Shown: positions 26,076 through 35,115 of the stretch, piece by piece
How positions within the stretch are numbered: the first letter of the stretch is position 1
How the letters are laid out: each line of letters opens with the position of its first letter
Origin: an uncultured Acidimicrobiales bacterium
Lineage (GTDB): Bacteria > Actinomycetota > Acidimicrobiia > Acidimicrobiales > SHLQ01
Reading direction: 5' to 3'
Assembly (NCBI GenBank): GCA_938023735.1
Contig: CALJDK010000055.1
Span: 1-64,000 of the forward strand
DNA length: 64,000 nt
Translations under genes and position numbers: made by a program
Notes under the pieces: model-generated
Databases searched by the model: none
What the model was told of the DNA's origin: nothing
Seen by the model: the letters and a program-made list of their open reading frames with translations, nothing else

Positions 26076-26809
26076 GGCTGGTCGTCCTCGGTCGGCAAAA
26101 ACCACGACACATCGATACCGGCGACGGCTCCGATGACCAGCACGGATGGCGAGGGAACCGTTTCGGCGCCCAGTTCGACAAGCGGACCACGCCACACGGT
26201 TTGGCGCGTATAGGTTCCCCAGTTCACGACGGCGGCAGGTGTGTTGTCGGCCATGCCTGCGGTGCGAAGCCGCTGCGAAATTCCGGCAGCTCGGGCGGCG
26301 CCCATCAGTACCACGATGGTGCCACCGACTGCAGCGACACCTTCCCAGTCGACGGTTCGGCCGCTGCTCGGGTCTTCGTGACCGGTAACGATGGTCACGG
26401 CCAATGCATCGTGGCGCATGGTCACCGGGATCCCCGCGTAGGCGGGGGCGGCGATGGCCGAGGAGATGCCCGGCACGATCTCGAACGGTACGCCGGCCTC
26501 CTGAAGGGCATAGGCCTCCTCGCCACCCCGAGCGAACACACAAGGATCGCCGCCCTTGAGTCGCACCACATGCTCGCCAGCGAGCCCGCGCTGAACGAGC
26601 AGATCATTGATCTGGTCTTGCGTGAGCGTTGGCTTTCGCGGCTCCTTGGCGGCGCTGATGAGCTCACACGTGTCGCTGGCGAGTTCGAGAAGTTGCGGGT
26701 TGACGAGTCGGTCGTGCACCACCACATCTGCCTCGCCGAGAAGTCGTGCGCCCTTCACCGTAATGAGGTCAGGATCGCCAGGGCCTGCGCCCACGAGAAA
26801 GACAGTCAT
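26072..26809 (-). CDS. cobA: Uroporphyrinogen-III C-methyltransferase (SUMT)
   Basis: A 245-residue SAM-dependent methyltransferase with the SUMT signatures VGAGPGDPDLITVKGARLL, VVHDRLV, VRLKGGDPCVFARGGEE, PGISSAIAAPAYAGIPVT and VVNWGTYTRQ. It makes precorrin-2 from uroporphyrinogen III, the branch point to cobalamin and siroheme. It is divergent from cobT with a 63-bp gap, too short for a cobalamin riboswitch. It is coupled by a 4-bp overlap to the downstream P450. Confidence 0.93.
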   Translation of the reverse strand: MTVFLVGAGPGDPDLITVKGARLLGEADVVVHDRLVNPQLLELASDTCELISAAKEPRKPTLTQDQINDLLVQRGLAGEHVVRLKGGDPCVFARGGEEAYALQEAGVPFEIVPGISSAIAAPAYAGIPVTMRHDALAVTIVTGHEDPSSGRTVDWEGVAAVGGTIVVLMGAARAAGISQRLRTAGMADNTPAAVVNWGTYTRQTVWRGPLVELGAETVPSPSVLVIGAVAGIDVSWFLPTEDDQP

Positions 26810-26872
26810 GGTTCATTCTGGCCTGCCGAACCGAGGTTTGCCTCCCCTGGGGAAGTGGGTCATTGTGCGGCA

Positions 26873-27946
26873 GTGGACCTGACCCCTTTTACCGACCTTC
26901 TGGCGGCGATTGGCCCCGTCGATGCCGATGCTGCCGATGCTGCCGAAGCGCACCATTTACAGCTCACCAAACCGCCTGGCTCGTTGGGGCAGCTTGAAGA
27001 GTTGGGAGTTCAGCTTGCGGCTATTGCCGGCTCCGAGGTTCCACCGCTGCCCGAACCGGCCGCCATCGCAGTGTTCGCTGGTGACCACGGTGTGTTGGCC
27101 GAAGGCGTGAGCCCGTGGCCGCAGGAGGTCACCATGCAGATGGTGCTGAACTTCTGCGCAGGTGGAGCTGCCATCAACGCCATCGCCCGGGCGAACGGCC
27201 TGGGAGTTCGGGTCATCAACGCCGGTGTGGCGACCGAACTACCCGATCATCCCGACCTGCTCAACAAGCCCATTCGGCGAGGTACCGCCAACCTTCGGAT
27301 CGAGTCGGCTATGACGCGTGACGATGCGGTCAATGCAATCCTCCTCGGGGCCGGGGTTGCCGGCGAGATGGTTGCCGATGGCGCACGTTGCCTGCTCACC
27401 GGCGACATGGGTATCGGAAACACCACACCGTCGACGGCGGTGATCGCAGCGATCACCAAAAGCAGGGCCGCCGAGTTAACCGGCCGCGGAACCGGTATCG
27501 ACGATGAGACGCTGGCACTGAAAATTGGTGTTATCGATGAGGCGCTTGCCCGTTTGAGTCACGTCAAGAACGTTACGCCGGTTGATCTTCTGGCCGAGGT
27601 CGGCGGCATGGAGATCGCTGCGCTGTGCGGCTTCTGTCTTGGTGCGGCGGTGAATCGGGTGCCGGTCATCGTCGACGGTGTCATCGCGTTGGCCGGAGCG
27701 CTGAGCGCGTTTGCCCTTTCGCCGCAGGTCCGGGGTTACCTTATCGGTGGGCACCGCTCGGTCGAGCCTGCTGCTTCGGCAGCGTTGCACCACATGCATC
27801 TCGAACCGCTCGTCGATCTTGGGTTGCGGCTTGGCGAGGGTACGGGGGCGGCGTTGGCGTACCCGCTGGTGCGGGCGGCGGCGGCCGTGATGTCGGAGAT
27901 GGCTACATTCGAAAGCGCCGGGGTCGATGGTTCCGATTCGATTTAG
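26873..27946 (+). CDS. cobT: Nicotinate-nucleotide-dimethylbenzimidazole phosphoribosyltransferase
   Basis: A 357-residue CobT. Visible are KPPGSLGQLEELG near the N-terminus, FAGDHGVLAEGVSPWPQEVT, GDMGIGNTTPSTAV, GGHRSVEPAA and the C-terminal LRLGEGTGAALAYPLV with the catalytic Glu. The product activates dimethylbenzimidazole for the lower ligand of cobalamin. The frame is open far upstream; the GTG at 26873 gives the normal N-terminus (VDLTPFTDLLAAIG), with GTG at 26855 as an alternative. It overlaps cbiX by 20 bp. Confidence 0.93.
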   Translation: MDLTPFTDLLAAIGPVDADAADAAEAHHLQLTKPPGSLGQLEELGVQLAAIAGSEVPPLPEPAAIAVFAGDHGVLAEGVSPWPQEVTMQMVLNFCAGGAAINAIARANGLGVRVINAGVATELPDHPDLLNKPIRRGTANLRIESAMTRDDAVNAILLGAGVAGEMVADGARCLLTGDMGIGNTTPSTAVIAAITKSRAAELTGRGTGIDDETLALKIGVIDEALARLSHVKNVTPVDLLAEVGGMEIAALCGFCLGAAVNRVPVIVDGVIALAGALSAFALSPQVRGYLIGGHRSVEPAASAALHHMHLEPLVDLGLRLGEGTGAALAYPLVRAAAAVMSEMATFESAGVDGSDSI

Positions 27947-28691
27947 GCCCAACCCCTCAACCGGCGGCGAGGTGCACGGACCCCCCGATGCCGATGATGC
28001 CGTTCTGCTGCTTGCTCACGGCTCACGATGCTTCGAGAGTTTGGCGCAAGTACGCGCCATCGCCGCAGCGGTTGCCCGACGCGAGCCCGAACGCCGGGTT
28101 ACGACAGGCTTCCTGCAATTGTCGCCCCCGGAAGCAACCGACGCCGTCGCCTCGCTCGTCGAAGCGGGATGCAAGACCATCACCGTCGTTCCGCTGTTGT
28201 TACTGCGGGCCACCCACTCTCGAGTCGATGTGCCCGGAATCGTCGAGGCGGCCCAGGTTCGCCACCCCTTTGTCGAGTTCTCGCTCACCAAAGGACTGGG
28301 CGTTTCCAACACGCTGCAGGATTTGGCTGCCCGGCGAATCGCTGACGCCGGTGGCAAGGGCCGCCCGTTGGTCATCGTCTCGCAGGGAAGTTCGAACGAA
28401 CTGGCGCTCGGCGATGTGATCGACGCAAGTGTCGAGGTCGGTGCCCTCACTGGCGCTCCCTCGGTCGTCAACGCGTTTGCCCGGGCCGCCGACCCGTCGG
28501 TCGTCGATGTTGCGGCATCTTTTTCGGCGGGCGACGACATCGTGGTCTTCTACTGGGTGCTGTGCCACGGCAAGCTGGTCGAGGACGCTCGTGCCGTGTT
28601 TGCCGACTGCCCAGCCCAGATCACCGACGCTGGGATCTTCGGGCCTGCGCCGGCAATCATCGAACTCATCTGCCACCGGATCGACTCGTAG
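27927..28691 (+). CDS. CbiX/SirB-type sirohydrochlorin chelatase-like protein
   Basis: A 254-residue protein with two CbiX-like halves. The first half has the chelatase signature LLLAHGSRCFESLAQVRAIA and LLRATHSRVDVPGIV, with metal-binding histidines; the second half has LVIVSQGSSNE and VFYWVLCHGKLVEDAR. It would insert cobalt (or iron) into sirohydrochlorin. It follows cobT with overlapping ends, which supports a cobalamin role. The start is a GTG-like or ATG codon inside the cobT tail. Confidence 0.82.
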   Translation: MVPIRFRPNPSTGGEVHGPPDADDAVLLLAHGSRCFESLAQVRAIAAAVARREPERRVTTGFLQLSPPEATDAVASLVEAGCKTITVVPLLLLRATHSRVDVPGIVEAAQVRHPFVEFSLTKGLGVSNTLQDLAARRIADAGGKGRPLVIVSQGSSNELALGDVIDASVEVGALTGAPSVVNAFARAADPSVVDVAASFSAGDDIVVFYWVLCHGKLVEDARAVFADCPAQITDAGIFGPAPAIIELICHRIDS

Positions 28692-28804
28692 GGGGCAAGA
28701 TCCGGCTGGCCCATCCAAGCATCGGTAAGCGTCAGGAACGCTCGGGTGGAGCAACACCAGAGAAAAGGGTGTTCGCGGGGCAATCGGGTATCTTCAATCC
28801 AATC

Positions 28805-30301
28805 ATGAACACCCAGGAACTGGACCCCAACACCCCCGTCATCATTGGCGTCGGACAGATCAAACAGCAGCTTGCTGACAACTACGAGCAAGCCAAGGAA
28901 CAGGTCGAACTGATGGAAGCGGCCGTTCGCTCCGCCGCCGCCGACTGCCAGGTCGACAGCGACGCGGTGTTGTCGTCGATCGATCGCATTGGTGTGGTCG
29001 GTGGTCTCTGGGCGTACAAGGATCCGGGGCGTCAGGTGGCCGATGCGGTCGGCTCGCCTCAGGCCAAGAGCGTGCTTACTCACTTCGGGGGCAACATGCC
29101 TCAGGCGCTCGTGGCCAGTTACTGCTCGGCCGTGCAAGCTGGCGAGTGTGACCTCGCCATCGCGCTTGGCGGCGAGACCGTGTACAGCCGACGAAAGATC
29201 AAAGCGGCGGGCGGCGAGGCACCTTGCACACAGCCCGACGACATGCCCGACGCTGAGCGGTTCGGCTCCGACCTGTCGATGAGTTCCGAACACGAGCGCA
29301 ACCTGGGGCTCGATAGGCCGCCGGTGGTGTACGCCATGTTCGAGTCGGCCATTCGTGCCGAGGCCGGGCGTCCGGTCGACGAACACCTCGAAATCATCTC
29401 CGAGCTTTGGGAAGGTTTCAACAGGGTTGCGGTGGACAATCCAATGGCGTGGGTGCGCAAGCCGATGACCGCCGAAGAGATTCGAACTCCGGTGCCGACG
29501 AACCGGATGATCAACTGGCCGTACACAAAGTCGATGGTGGCGAACCCGCAGGTCGACCAGGCCGCGGCCGTTATCGTGTGCTCGGTAGCCAAGGCCACCG
29601 AACTTGGGGTGCCGAAGAGTCAGTGGGTGTACCCTCACGCAGCCACCCAAGCCCACGGAACGATGCTGTTCAGCGAACGCGATCACTATCACGGCAGCGC
29701 GGCGATTCGGATCGCCGGCAAGAAGGCCGTCGAGATGGCGGGGGTCGGAATCGACGACATAGCCCACTTCGACCTGTACTCATGCTTCCCCTCGGTGGTG
29801 CAAATCACCGTGAACGAGCTGGGTATTCCCGCAGACCGACAGCTCACCAGCACCGGTGGTCTTCCGTTCTTCGGCGGTCCGCTCAACAACTACGTGATGC
29901 ACGGCATCGCCAGCCTGGTCGAGCTACTCCGCGAGAACCCCGGCGATCTCGGCATGGTGCACGCCAACGGCGGCTACACCACAAAACAAGCCTTTGGTAT
30001 TTACGGCACCGCCGCGCCGACCGCCCCTTTTGAGGTGGTTGATGTTCAGGAGGAGGTCGACGCAACTCCGCGCCGAGACGTCGATATGGCGCCCGATGGC
30101 GAGGGCACCATCGAGTCTTACGTGTTGCCGTGGGACGGCGACGGCCCATCGCACGCCATCATCACCGCCATTATGGCCGACGGTCGACGAGCAATCGCTC
30201 AGATCACCGACCCGGTCACCACCGAAGCGATGCTCTCCGAAGAGTTCGTAGGTCGCAAAGCGACCCTCACACCCGACGGCAAAGCAAACGTCCCCACCTA
30301 A
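28805..30301 (+). CDS. Thiolase-like acetyl-CoA acetyltransferase family protein
   Basis: A 498-residue thiolase-fold protein with an extra C-terminal domain of about 90 residues (VLPWDGDGPSHAIITAIMAD), as in type 1 thiolase-like proteins of actinobacteria. Motifs are PVIIGVGQIKQ, SYCSAVQAGECD with the candidate nucleophile, FDLYSCFPSVVQI, and TGGLPFFGGPLNNY. The standard GHP motif of degradative thiolases is not evident; HANGGYTTKQAFGIYGT takes its place. The frame extends upstream into cbiX; the ATG at 28805 gives the family N-terminus. Confidence 0.85.
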   Translation: MNTQELDPNTPVIIGVGQIKQQLADNYEQAKEQVELMEAAVRSAAADCQVDSDAVLSSIDRIGVVGGLWAYKDPGRQVADAVGSPQAKSVLTHFGGNMPQALVASYCSAVQAGECDLAIALGGETVYSRRKIKAAGGEAPCTQPDDMPDAERFGSDLSMSSEHERNLGLDRPPVVYAMFESAIRAEAGRPVDEHLEIISELWEGFNRVAVDNPMAWVRKPMTAEEIRTPVPTNRMINWPYTKSMVANPQVDQAAAVIVCSVAKATELGVPKSQWVYPHAATQAHGTMLFSERDHYHGSAAIRIAGKKAVEMAGVGIDDIAHFDLYSCFPSVVQITVNELGIPADRQLTSTGGLPFFGGPLNNYVMHGIASLVELLRENPGDLGMVHANGGYTTKQAFGIYGTAAPTAPFEVVDVQEEVDATPRRDVDMAPDGEGTIESYVLPWDGDGPSHAIITAIMADGRRAIAQITDPVTTEAMLSEEFVGRKATLTPDGKANVPT

Positions 30302-30328
30302 TCCCAACAAAAACACGCACACGAACAC

Positions 30329-30442
30329 GAACCGGTACCGCCAGCGTGGGGCAGGACCCCCAGATCCGGTGCTGGTTCGTCGATAAACATGAACCGGTAC
30401 CGCTAGCGCAGGGCAGGACCCCCAGATCCGGTACTGGTTCGT
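30329..30442. repeat. Two direct 52-bp copies of a hairpin repeat
   Basis: Copies at 30329-30380 and 30391-30442 are nearly identical, each beginning GAACCGGTACCG and ending CCGGTRCTGGTTCGT, separated by 10 bp. The ends of each copy are imperfect inverted repeats. The block fills the gap between the converging thiolase-like and YhhN genes, so a bidirectional terminator or REP-type role is plausible. Confidence 0.8.
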
Positions 30443-30444
30443 GT

Positions 30445-31056
30445 TTAGAGGATGGCGGCTACGAAGAGGATTTGGGCCGAGTGGTAGAGCAGGTGGACCC
30501 ATACCCTCCTGTCGATGCGAGGGGTAACGAACCGGTCGGTTCCCAAAAGACCGTCCGAGAGCGCAAAGAGCACCGCGCCTAGGGCGAAGAATGGTTCGCC
30601 GGTTCCAAGACCGGTTACCACCATGGCGCCGATGACCACCACATACGCAACGACTGGCCATCGAAGACGGCTGGTATGTACCGACTTGATGATCGGCCGT
30701 CCGATGCCGACGGTGAGTGCTGCGGCGATGATGGTTGCCACAAACCACATCGCGGGGTCGAACCCAAAGGCAAGAAACGCTGCGACGTAGAAGAGGTGGC
30801 CGACGAGAAACGATCCAAGGCCCACCAGGAATTGATCGAAACGGGGGAGGAGCGCAATGTCGCCGACGAGCCCGCCGAGGAGCCCGGCAGCGAGAAGCCA
30901 CTTGACCTCGCCCGGTTCGGTCGTTGTGGTCAACGTCGCTGCGATGAGCAGCACCATCACCAGCGGCTTGGCTACCAACTCGATGTGCGGCTTCTCGAAG
31001 CGAACCGCCAGCCAGTCGATTGGGGCCGTCACCAGGGCAGCCAGAAAGAACAGCAC
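30445..31056 (-). CDS. YhhN-family integral membrane protein (lysoplasmalogenase-like)
   Basis: A 203-residue protein with about eight membrane helices. The pattern KPLVMVLLIAATL, GLLGGLVGDIALL, FLVGLGSFLVGHLFYVAAF and GAVLFALSDGLLG fits YhhN, whose animal relative TMEM86B hydrolyses lysoplasmalogens. The GTG at 31056 is the first start after an in-frame TAG. It is downstream of the DUF7064-like gene by 24 bp and may share its operon. Confidence 0.85.
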   Translation of the reverse strand: MLFFLAALVTAPIDWLAVRFEKPHIELVAKPLVMVLLIAATLTTTTEPGEVKWLLAAGLLGGLVGDIALLPRFDQFLVGLGSFLVGHLFYVAAFLAFGFDPAMWFVATIIAAALTVGIGRPIIKSVHTSRLRWPVVAYVVVIGAMVVTGLGTGEPFFALGAVLFALSDGLLGTDRFVTPRIDRRVWVHLLYHSAQILFVAAIL

Positions 31057-31079
31057 CCGCTGATTCTAGGCGCCGCCGA

Positions 31080-32141
31080 TTATGGCTTCGGTACGTCGGG
31101 ACCCGTTGGTCGGCCATCGACCATCTGGTCGAGGTACTCGCTCATTCCCATGCCCACCTTGGTGACGCCGTCGTGCTCGCAGGTGAACGTCGTCATTGCT
31201 TCGGTGATGCGGGTGAACAGCTCGTCGCCGTCGGGGGTCTTGCGCCGGTTCCGCAAAGGTATGAGTGAGACTACATCGCCTGCGATCTTGTACTCCTTGC
31301 CGGTCTCTGACTTTGCCCAGCAGGTCATCGACGTCTGATGGAACAGCTCGTCGTAGGTGGTTTCGACCGTGCAGTCGACGATCTTGTGGTACTCGTCGCC
31401 TTCGAGCACCATTCCCGAGCGGCGCATAGTGGCCGGATCATCGCCGATGACCGACAGCATGAGCGCGAAGCCTTCGTCGAACACCATTGGTAGCCAGCGG
31501 TACGACGAAATGGCCTGCCAGTATCTGGGGCCCCACGACTTGTCGCGCAGGCCCAGGCCATCGATGGTGAACGCTTCGTCGCCAACCACCATCGTTCCCG
31601 TCACCTTCGTGTGCTGTTCGTAGTGCGCTTTGGCGAAGCTCTTCTCGTTGGCCACCTTCTCGATTTCGGAGCCGTCTTCATACACCGGCCGCCCGCCGTA
31701 CATCGGCGACACACCGTGCATGTCAAGCGATACCTCGCATGCCACGTGCGGGTTCTCTTTGAACGCAACCCGGGGGTTGGTCATCTGCGCCGGGTCGTCG
31801 AGCAGTACTACGTTGCCTTCGTAGCTGACCCGTAGGTGTTCGAAGGGTTCAACCACCTCGATATGCAGCCCTCCGGCCCGCATCTCATCGTTGTTGTCGA
31901 TCTTTGGGCGCCCAAACATGAAGCCCACCCGCCCGCCAGGGAGATACAGACAGACCGACATCTCGGCGTAGCCCTCGTTGACCCGGTTGCCCAGGCGAAA
32001 CCAGCCGCCGATCTGCTGGTCGAGATCGAACCCGTTGAGGTACATCGACTCGTTGTAGTTGGTAGCGGCATCGGGTGTGTGCGGGTATTCGTCCTCGGGT
32101 TCGAGGACGGTAATGATCTTCTTCTTCGGGGTGCTGGTCAT
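31080..32141 (-). CDS. Uncharacterised beta-rich protein, DUF7064/AttH-like
   Basis: A 353-residue soluble protein resembling the two-lipocalin fold proteins found near actinobacterial P450 genes (AttH/CrtC/DUF7064-like); this is a recollection of family features, e.g. NEGYAEMSVCLYLPGGRVGFMF, GLGLRDKSWGPRYW and GMGMSEYLDQ. Function is unknown. The start overlaps the stop of the upstream P450 by 4 bp (ATGA), so the two are translated together and may act on the same lipid or terpenoid. Confidence 0.6.
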   Translation of the reverse strand: MTSTPKKKIITVLEPEDEYPHTPDAATNYNESMYLNGFDLDQQIGGWFRLGNRVNEGYAEMSVCLYLPGGRVGFMFGRPKIDNNDEMRAGGLHIEVVEPFEHLRVSYEGNVVLLDDPAQMTNPRVAFKENPHVACEVSLDMHGVSPMYGGRPVYEDGSEIEKVANEKSFAKAHYEQHTKVTGTMVVGDEAFTIDGLGLRDKSWGPRYWQAISSYRWLPMVFDEGFALMLSVIGDDPATMRRSGMVLEGDEYHKIVDCTVETTYDELFHQTSMTCWAKSETGKEYKIAGDVVSLIPLRNRRKTPDGDELFTRITEAMTTFTCEHDGVTKVGMGMSEYLDQMVDGRPTGPDVPKP

Positions 32142-33424
32142 GCGGGAGCGATTCGGTAGCGGACGGGCAGGGTTTTGTGGCCGAACACGAAGCTCGATGC
32201 CGTAAACGTAGGATCGCCAGCCGGTTCGAGCAGCTCAACCCGCTGCTGCATTTCGCTGAGAAGCGCCGCAATGCTGGCCCGGGCCAAGTGAGCCCCGAGG
32301 CAATAGTGCTCGGCCCAACCAAACCCCAAGTGCCGGTTCGGCGAGCGGGTGATATCGAAGTCGTAAGCCCGATCGAACACCCGGTCGTCGCGATTAGCGG
32401 CGTTGTAGAACAGCGCAAGCGCGTCGCCCTCAGGAATGACGACATCACCAAACTCGTCGTCGGTGAGAGTGATGTCGCGCAGCGCTGTTCGCTTCATGTA
32501 GTTGACTGGCGCTGTCCACCGCACGACCTCTTCCACGGCGGTAGTAACTACCTCGTCGCCGCCCGACCGCAGCACGTCAAGCTGGTCAGGGTTGTGGAGA
32601 AACGCCGAGATGGCGCCGGCGAGCGAATGGCGTGTGGTGTCATGGCCGGCGTTGAAAACGATGAGGTAGTAGCCGAGTGTCTCCATCAGGCCAAGCGGTT
32701 CGCCATCTGGGAGCGTGGCGTTGGCGAGCATCGATGCGAGGTCATCGGTGGGATTTGCCCGGCGGTCCTCGATGATGGCGTTGAACATTTCGAAGAACTC
32801 GGCGCCCAACTCGGCGCTGGTCTGGGTGCGGTCCTCAGCGCCAGCGTCACGCTGATAGTCGGGATCGTCGCCGGCCAGTAGTTGCTGGGTGAGTTCCAGA
32901 AGACGCTCCTCCTGATCGGCGGTTATGCCCAGGATGGTTCCGAGCACCCGGAGGGGATGGCGTTGGGCCACCATCGAAACAAAGTCGTCTTCACCTTCGG
33001 GTCCAAGTGAGTCGATAACCCCCCTAGCCGACTCGGTGACGATCTCGTCGAGTCGCTCGATGCCGCGTGGGGTGAAGAACCCGCTGGCCACCTTGCGGAA
33101 CATACGGTGATCGGGCGGGTCCATCATGATGACCGTGCGCATCTGACGAAGCCCACTCACTTCGCCCGCAGCCGCCTTGGCCATCTGCTCGTCGGTCCAC
33201 ACCACGATGGCGTCGGCTTCGTTCGAGAAATCTTCGGGCGCAGCGGAGATCTTGGTGATGTCGGCGTGACGAGTAACCGGCCAAAACGGCTGATAACCGC
33301 TGGGGCTCACCTTCTGGAGTGGCTGACCACGGAGCTCGCGCCACGGGTCGTGCGGAGCACCCTTGCTGCCGTAGTTGGCGGGAGCGATGAGGTCGAGCGG
33401 ATCGAACGATGCAAGCGCAGACAT
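32138..33424 (-). CDS. Cytochrome P450, CYP125/142-like class
   Basis: A 428-residue P450 with I-helix FNAGHDTTRHS, K-helix EEVVRWTAPV, and heme loop LGFGWAEHYCLGAHLAR. The MMDPPDHRMFRKVASGFFTP segment is typical of actinobacterial sterol and fatty-acid P450s. It is the first gene of a coupled pair with the DUF7064-like gene and is divergent from the HD-domain gene at 33476 (51-bp gap). The substrate is not determined. Confidence 0.92.
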   Translation of the reverse strand: MSALASFDPLDLIAPANYGSKGAPHDPWRELRGQPLQKVSPSGYQPFWPVTRHADITKISAAPEDFSNEADAIVVWTDEQMAKAAAGEVSGLRQMRTVIMMDPPDHRMFRKVASGFFTPRGIERLDEIVTESARGVIDSLGPEGEDDFVSMVAQRHPLRVLGTILGITADQEERLLELTQQLLAGDDPDYQRDAGAEDRTQTSAELGAEFFEMFNAIIEDRRANPTDDLASMLANATLPDGEPLGLMETLGYYLIVFNAGHDTTRHSLAGAISAFLHNPDQLDVLRSGGDEVVTTAVEEVVRWTAPVNYMKRTALRDITLTDDEFGDVVIPEGDALALFYNAANRDDRVFDRAYDFDITRSPNRHLGFGWAEHYCLGAHLARASIAALLSEMQQRVELLEPAGDPTFTASSFVFGHKTLPVRYRIAPA

Positions 33425-33475
33425 GGCCAGACAGTAGCTACCCGCAGGGCCCGCGCACCACTACACTCTGGGGTT

Positions 33476-34057
33476 ATGGAACAGGTCACGTTTGTACACA
33501 TGGATCAGGGCACCAAAGAAGATTACGAATTCCTCAAGCCCCTGTTTGCCGATCATGCCCAGAGCGTCCTCGTCGACAACCTGATGGGCATGCTCAAAAT
33601 GCTCGAAGGGCCAAAGCTCGGCTACCAGGTCGATCGCTACACCCACTCGTTGCAGTCGGCCACCCGCGCGCTCCGCAACGATGAATCCATCGACCTTGTG
33701 GTTTCGGCGCTACTCCATGATGTGGCCGATTCCTTTGCCCCCGATAACCACAGCGATGCGGCGGCAGCATTGCTGGCCCCATATGTCGATGAGCAGTCGC
33801 ACTGGATTGTGAAGCACCACGGCGTGTTTCAGGGGTACTACTACTTCCACCACATGGGCGGCGACCGCAACGCCCGCGAGATGTACAGCGACTCGCCACA
33901 CTACGACGCATGCGTCAACTTCTGCGCCGAGTACGACATGAACTGTTTCGATCCCGGCTACGACACGTTGCCGATCGAAGAGTTCGAGCCGATGATGCGC
34001 GAGGTCTTTGCCCGGCCTTCGAAGGTCCCCGGAATCCCTCCACTCGAAACCGTTTAG
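33476..34057 (+). CDS. HD-domain protein, PhnZ/TmpB-type oxygenase-like
   Basis: A 193-residue single HD domain. Candidate metal ligands are the His in THSLQSATRA, the HD pair in ALLHDVADSF, and histidines in NHSDAAAALL and WIVKHHGVFQGYYYFHH, with an Asp-rich tail (EYDMNCFDPGYDTLPIEEFE). The layout, including the early Tyr/Glu (EDYEFL), recalls mixed-valent diiron HD oxygenases such as PhnZ and TmpB rather than nucleotidases. The next gene, 32 bp downstream, is a 2-oxoglutarate oxygenase, as in phnY-phnZ pairs. A plain phosphohydrolase remains possible. The ATG at 33476 is chosen; the frame extends through the P450. Confidence 0.6.
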   Translation: MEQVTFVHMDQGTKEDYEFLKPLFADHAQSVLVDNLMGMLKMLEGPKLGYQVDRYTHSLQSATRALRNDESIDLVVSALLHDVADSFAPDNHSDAAAALLAPYVDEQSHWIVKHHGVFQGYYYFHHMGGDRNAREMYSDSPHYDACVNFCAEYDMNCFDPGYDTLPIEEFEPMMREVFARPSKVPGIPPLETV

Positions 34058-34089
34058 GACATCTCTGCACAAAGGTTGTCCGGAGTCCT

Positions 34090-35046
34090 GTGATTCCACT
34101 CGTCGATATCTCGGGTATGCCCGAAACCTTCTCGGCCGACATTGCCGCGGCGTGCAGCGACGTGGGATTTGTAGCCGTTACCGGGCATCAGGTCAGCGAG
34201 TCGACTATCGCATCGATGCGTTCGATGGTGGAGCAGGTATTCGCCCAGAGCGAGCAGGTGAAGGCTGCGAACCGGATTCAACCCGGCAACTATCGCGGGT
34301 TCATCCCCCTTGGGTTCTTCACCCCCAACCGGCCCACTGACGGCGAAACTCCGCAGGCCGATGCGTATGAGGGCTTCAAGCTGCACTGGGAGTGTCCGGC
34401 TTCGCACCCTGCCATGACAGCCTGCGATCTGTACGGCACAAACCGGTGGCTCGAAGAGTTGCCCACGATGCGCGATGTGGTTCTCGACTACTGGGCTGCG
34501 TGCGATGTGGTTGCCGACAAACTGCTTCGTGGCTTCGCCCTGGCGCTGGGGATTGACGAAGAGTCGCTCCTGCAGCTGTTTGAGGCACCCATTACCAACA
34601 TGACGCTGCTGCATTATCCGCCCCAGGATCCAGACAGCGATTCACCCAGCTTTCATCCGCACAAAGACACCAACGCCATCACCATCTTGCACCCCGACCC
34701 GATCGGCGGCCTGCGGCTACAACAGCGCGATGGTGGTTGGATCGACGCGGTGTGCCCGCCCGACGCGTTGCTCATCAATGTGGGCGACATGATGGAGCTC
34801 TGGTCGGGAGGTCGATTTGTTTCCACCCCGCATCAGGTGATCAACCGAACCGGCGCCGAGCGGTACTCGTTTCCGTACTTCTCGGTGCCCACCCACTCGG
34901 CCGTGGTGCAGCCCCTCGTCGACCCGATGCCGGGTTTCGACCGGATCGAGCCAATCCCCGTCGGGCATTGGTCGGCCGAGGTTTGGCGAACCAACTGGCC
35001 CGATCAGCATCCGGCCGATGATCTTCACCTGGGCACTCTCGACTGA
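34090..35046 (+). CDS. 2OG-Fe(II) oxygenase, isopenicillin-N-synthase-like
   Basis: A 318-residue oxygenase of the plant-type/IPNS superfamily. VPVIPLVDISG-like N-terminus, CSDVGFVAVTGHQV, the His-x-Asp pair in FHPHKDTNAIT, the distal His in STPHQVINRTG and the 2-oxoglutarate Arg-x-Ser in RYSFPYF are all present. The GTG at 34090 is used. It follows the HD-domain gene by 32 bp, so the two likely work on one substrate; the pairing resembles phosphonate or trimethylammonio-phosphonate cleavage systems. Confidence 0.85.
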   Translation: MIPLVDISGMPETFSADIAAACSDVGFVAVTGHQVSESTIASMRSMVEQVFAQSEQVKAANRIQPGNYRGFIPLGFFTPNRPTDGETPQADAYEGFKLHWECPASHPAMTACDLYGTNRWLEELPTMRDVVLDYWAACDVVADKLLRGFALALGIDEESLLQLFEAPITNMTLLHYPPQDPDSDSPSFHPHKDTNAITILHPDPIGGLRLQQRDGGWIDAVCPPDALLINVGDMMELWSGGRFVSTPHQVINRTGAERYSFPYFSVPTHSAVVQPLVDPMPGFDRIEPIPVGHWSAEVWRTNWPDQHPADDLHLGTLD

Positions 35047-35115
35047 CCGAAGCTGGCCCACCGGCGGCCCCATCCGCTCTTGTGAGCCCAACGTTCGTTC
35101 CGGTAGAAAGCACCC

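Noticed and set aside
26810-26872. Cobalamin riboswitch between cobA and cobT
   Set aside because: The gap is only 63 bp and no B12-box-like sequence is evident; a riboswitch needs about 200 nt.
28550-29767. 405-residue minus-strand ORF over the thiolase-like gene
   Set aside because: Antisense shadow; the plus-strand frame carries clear thiolase motifs.
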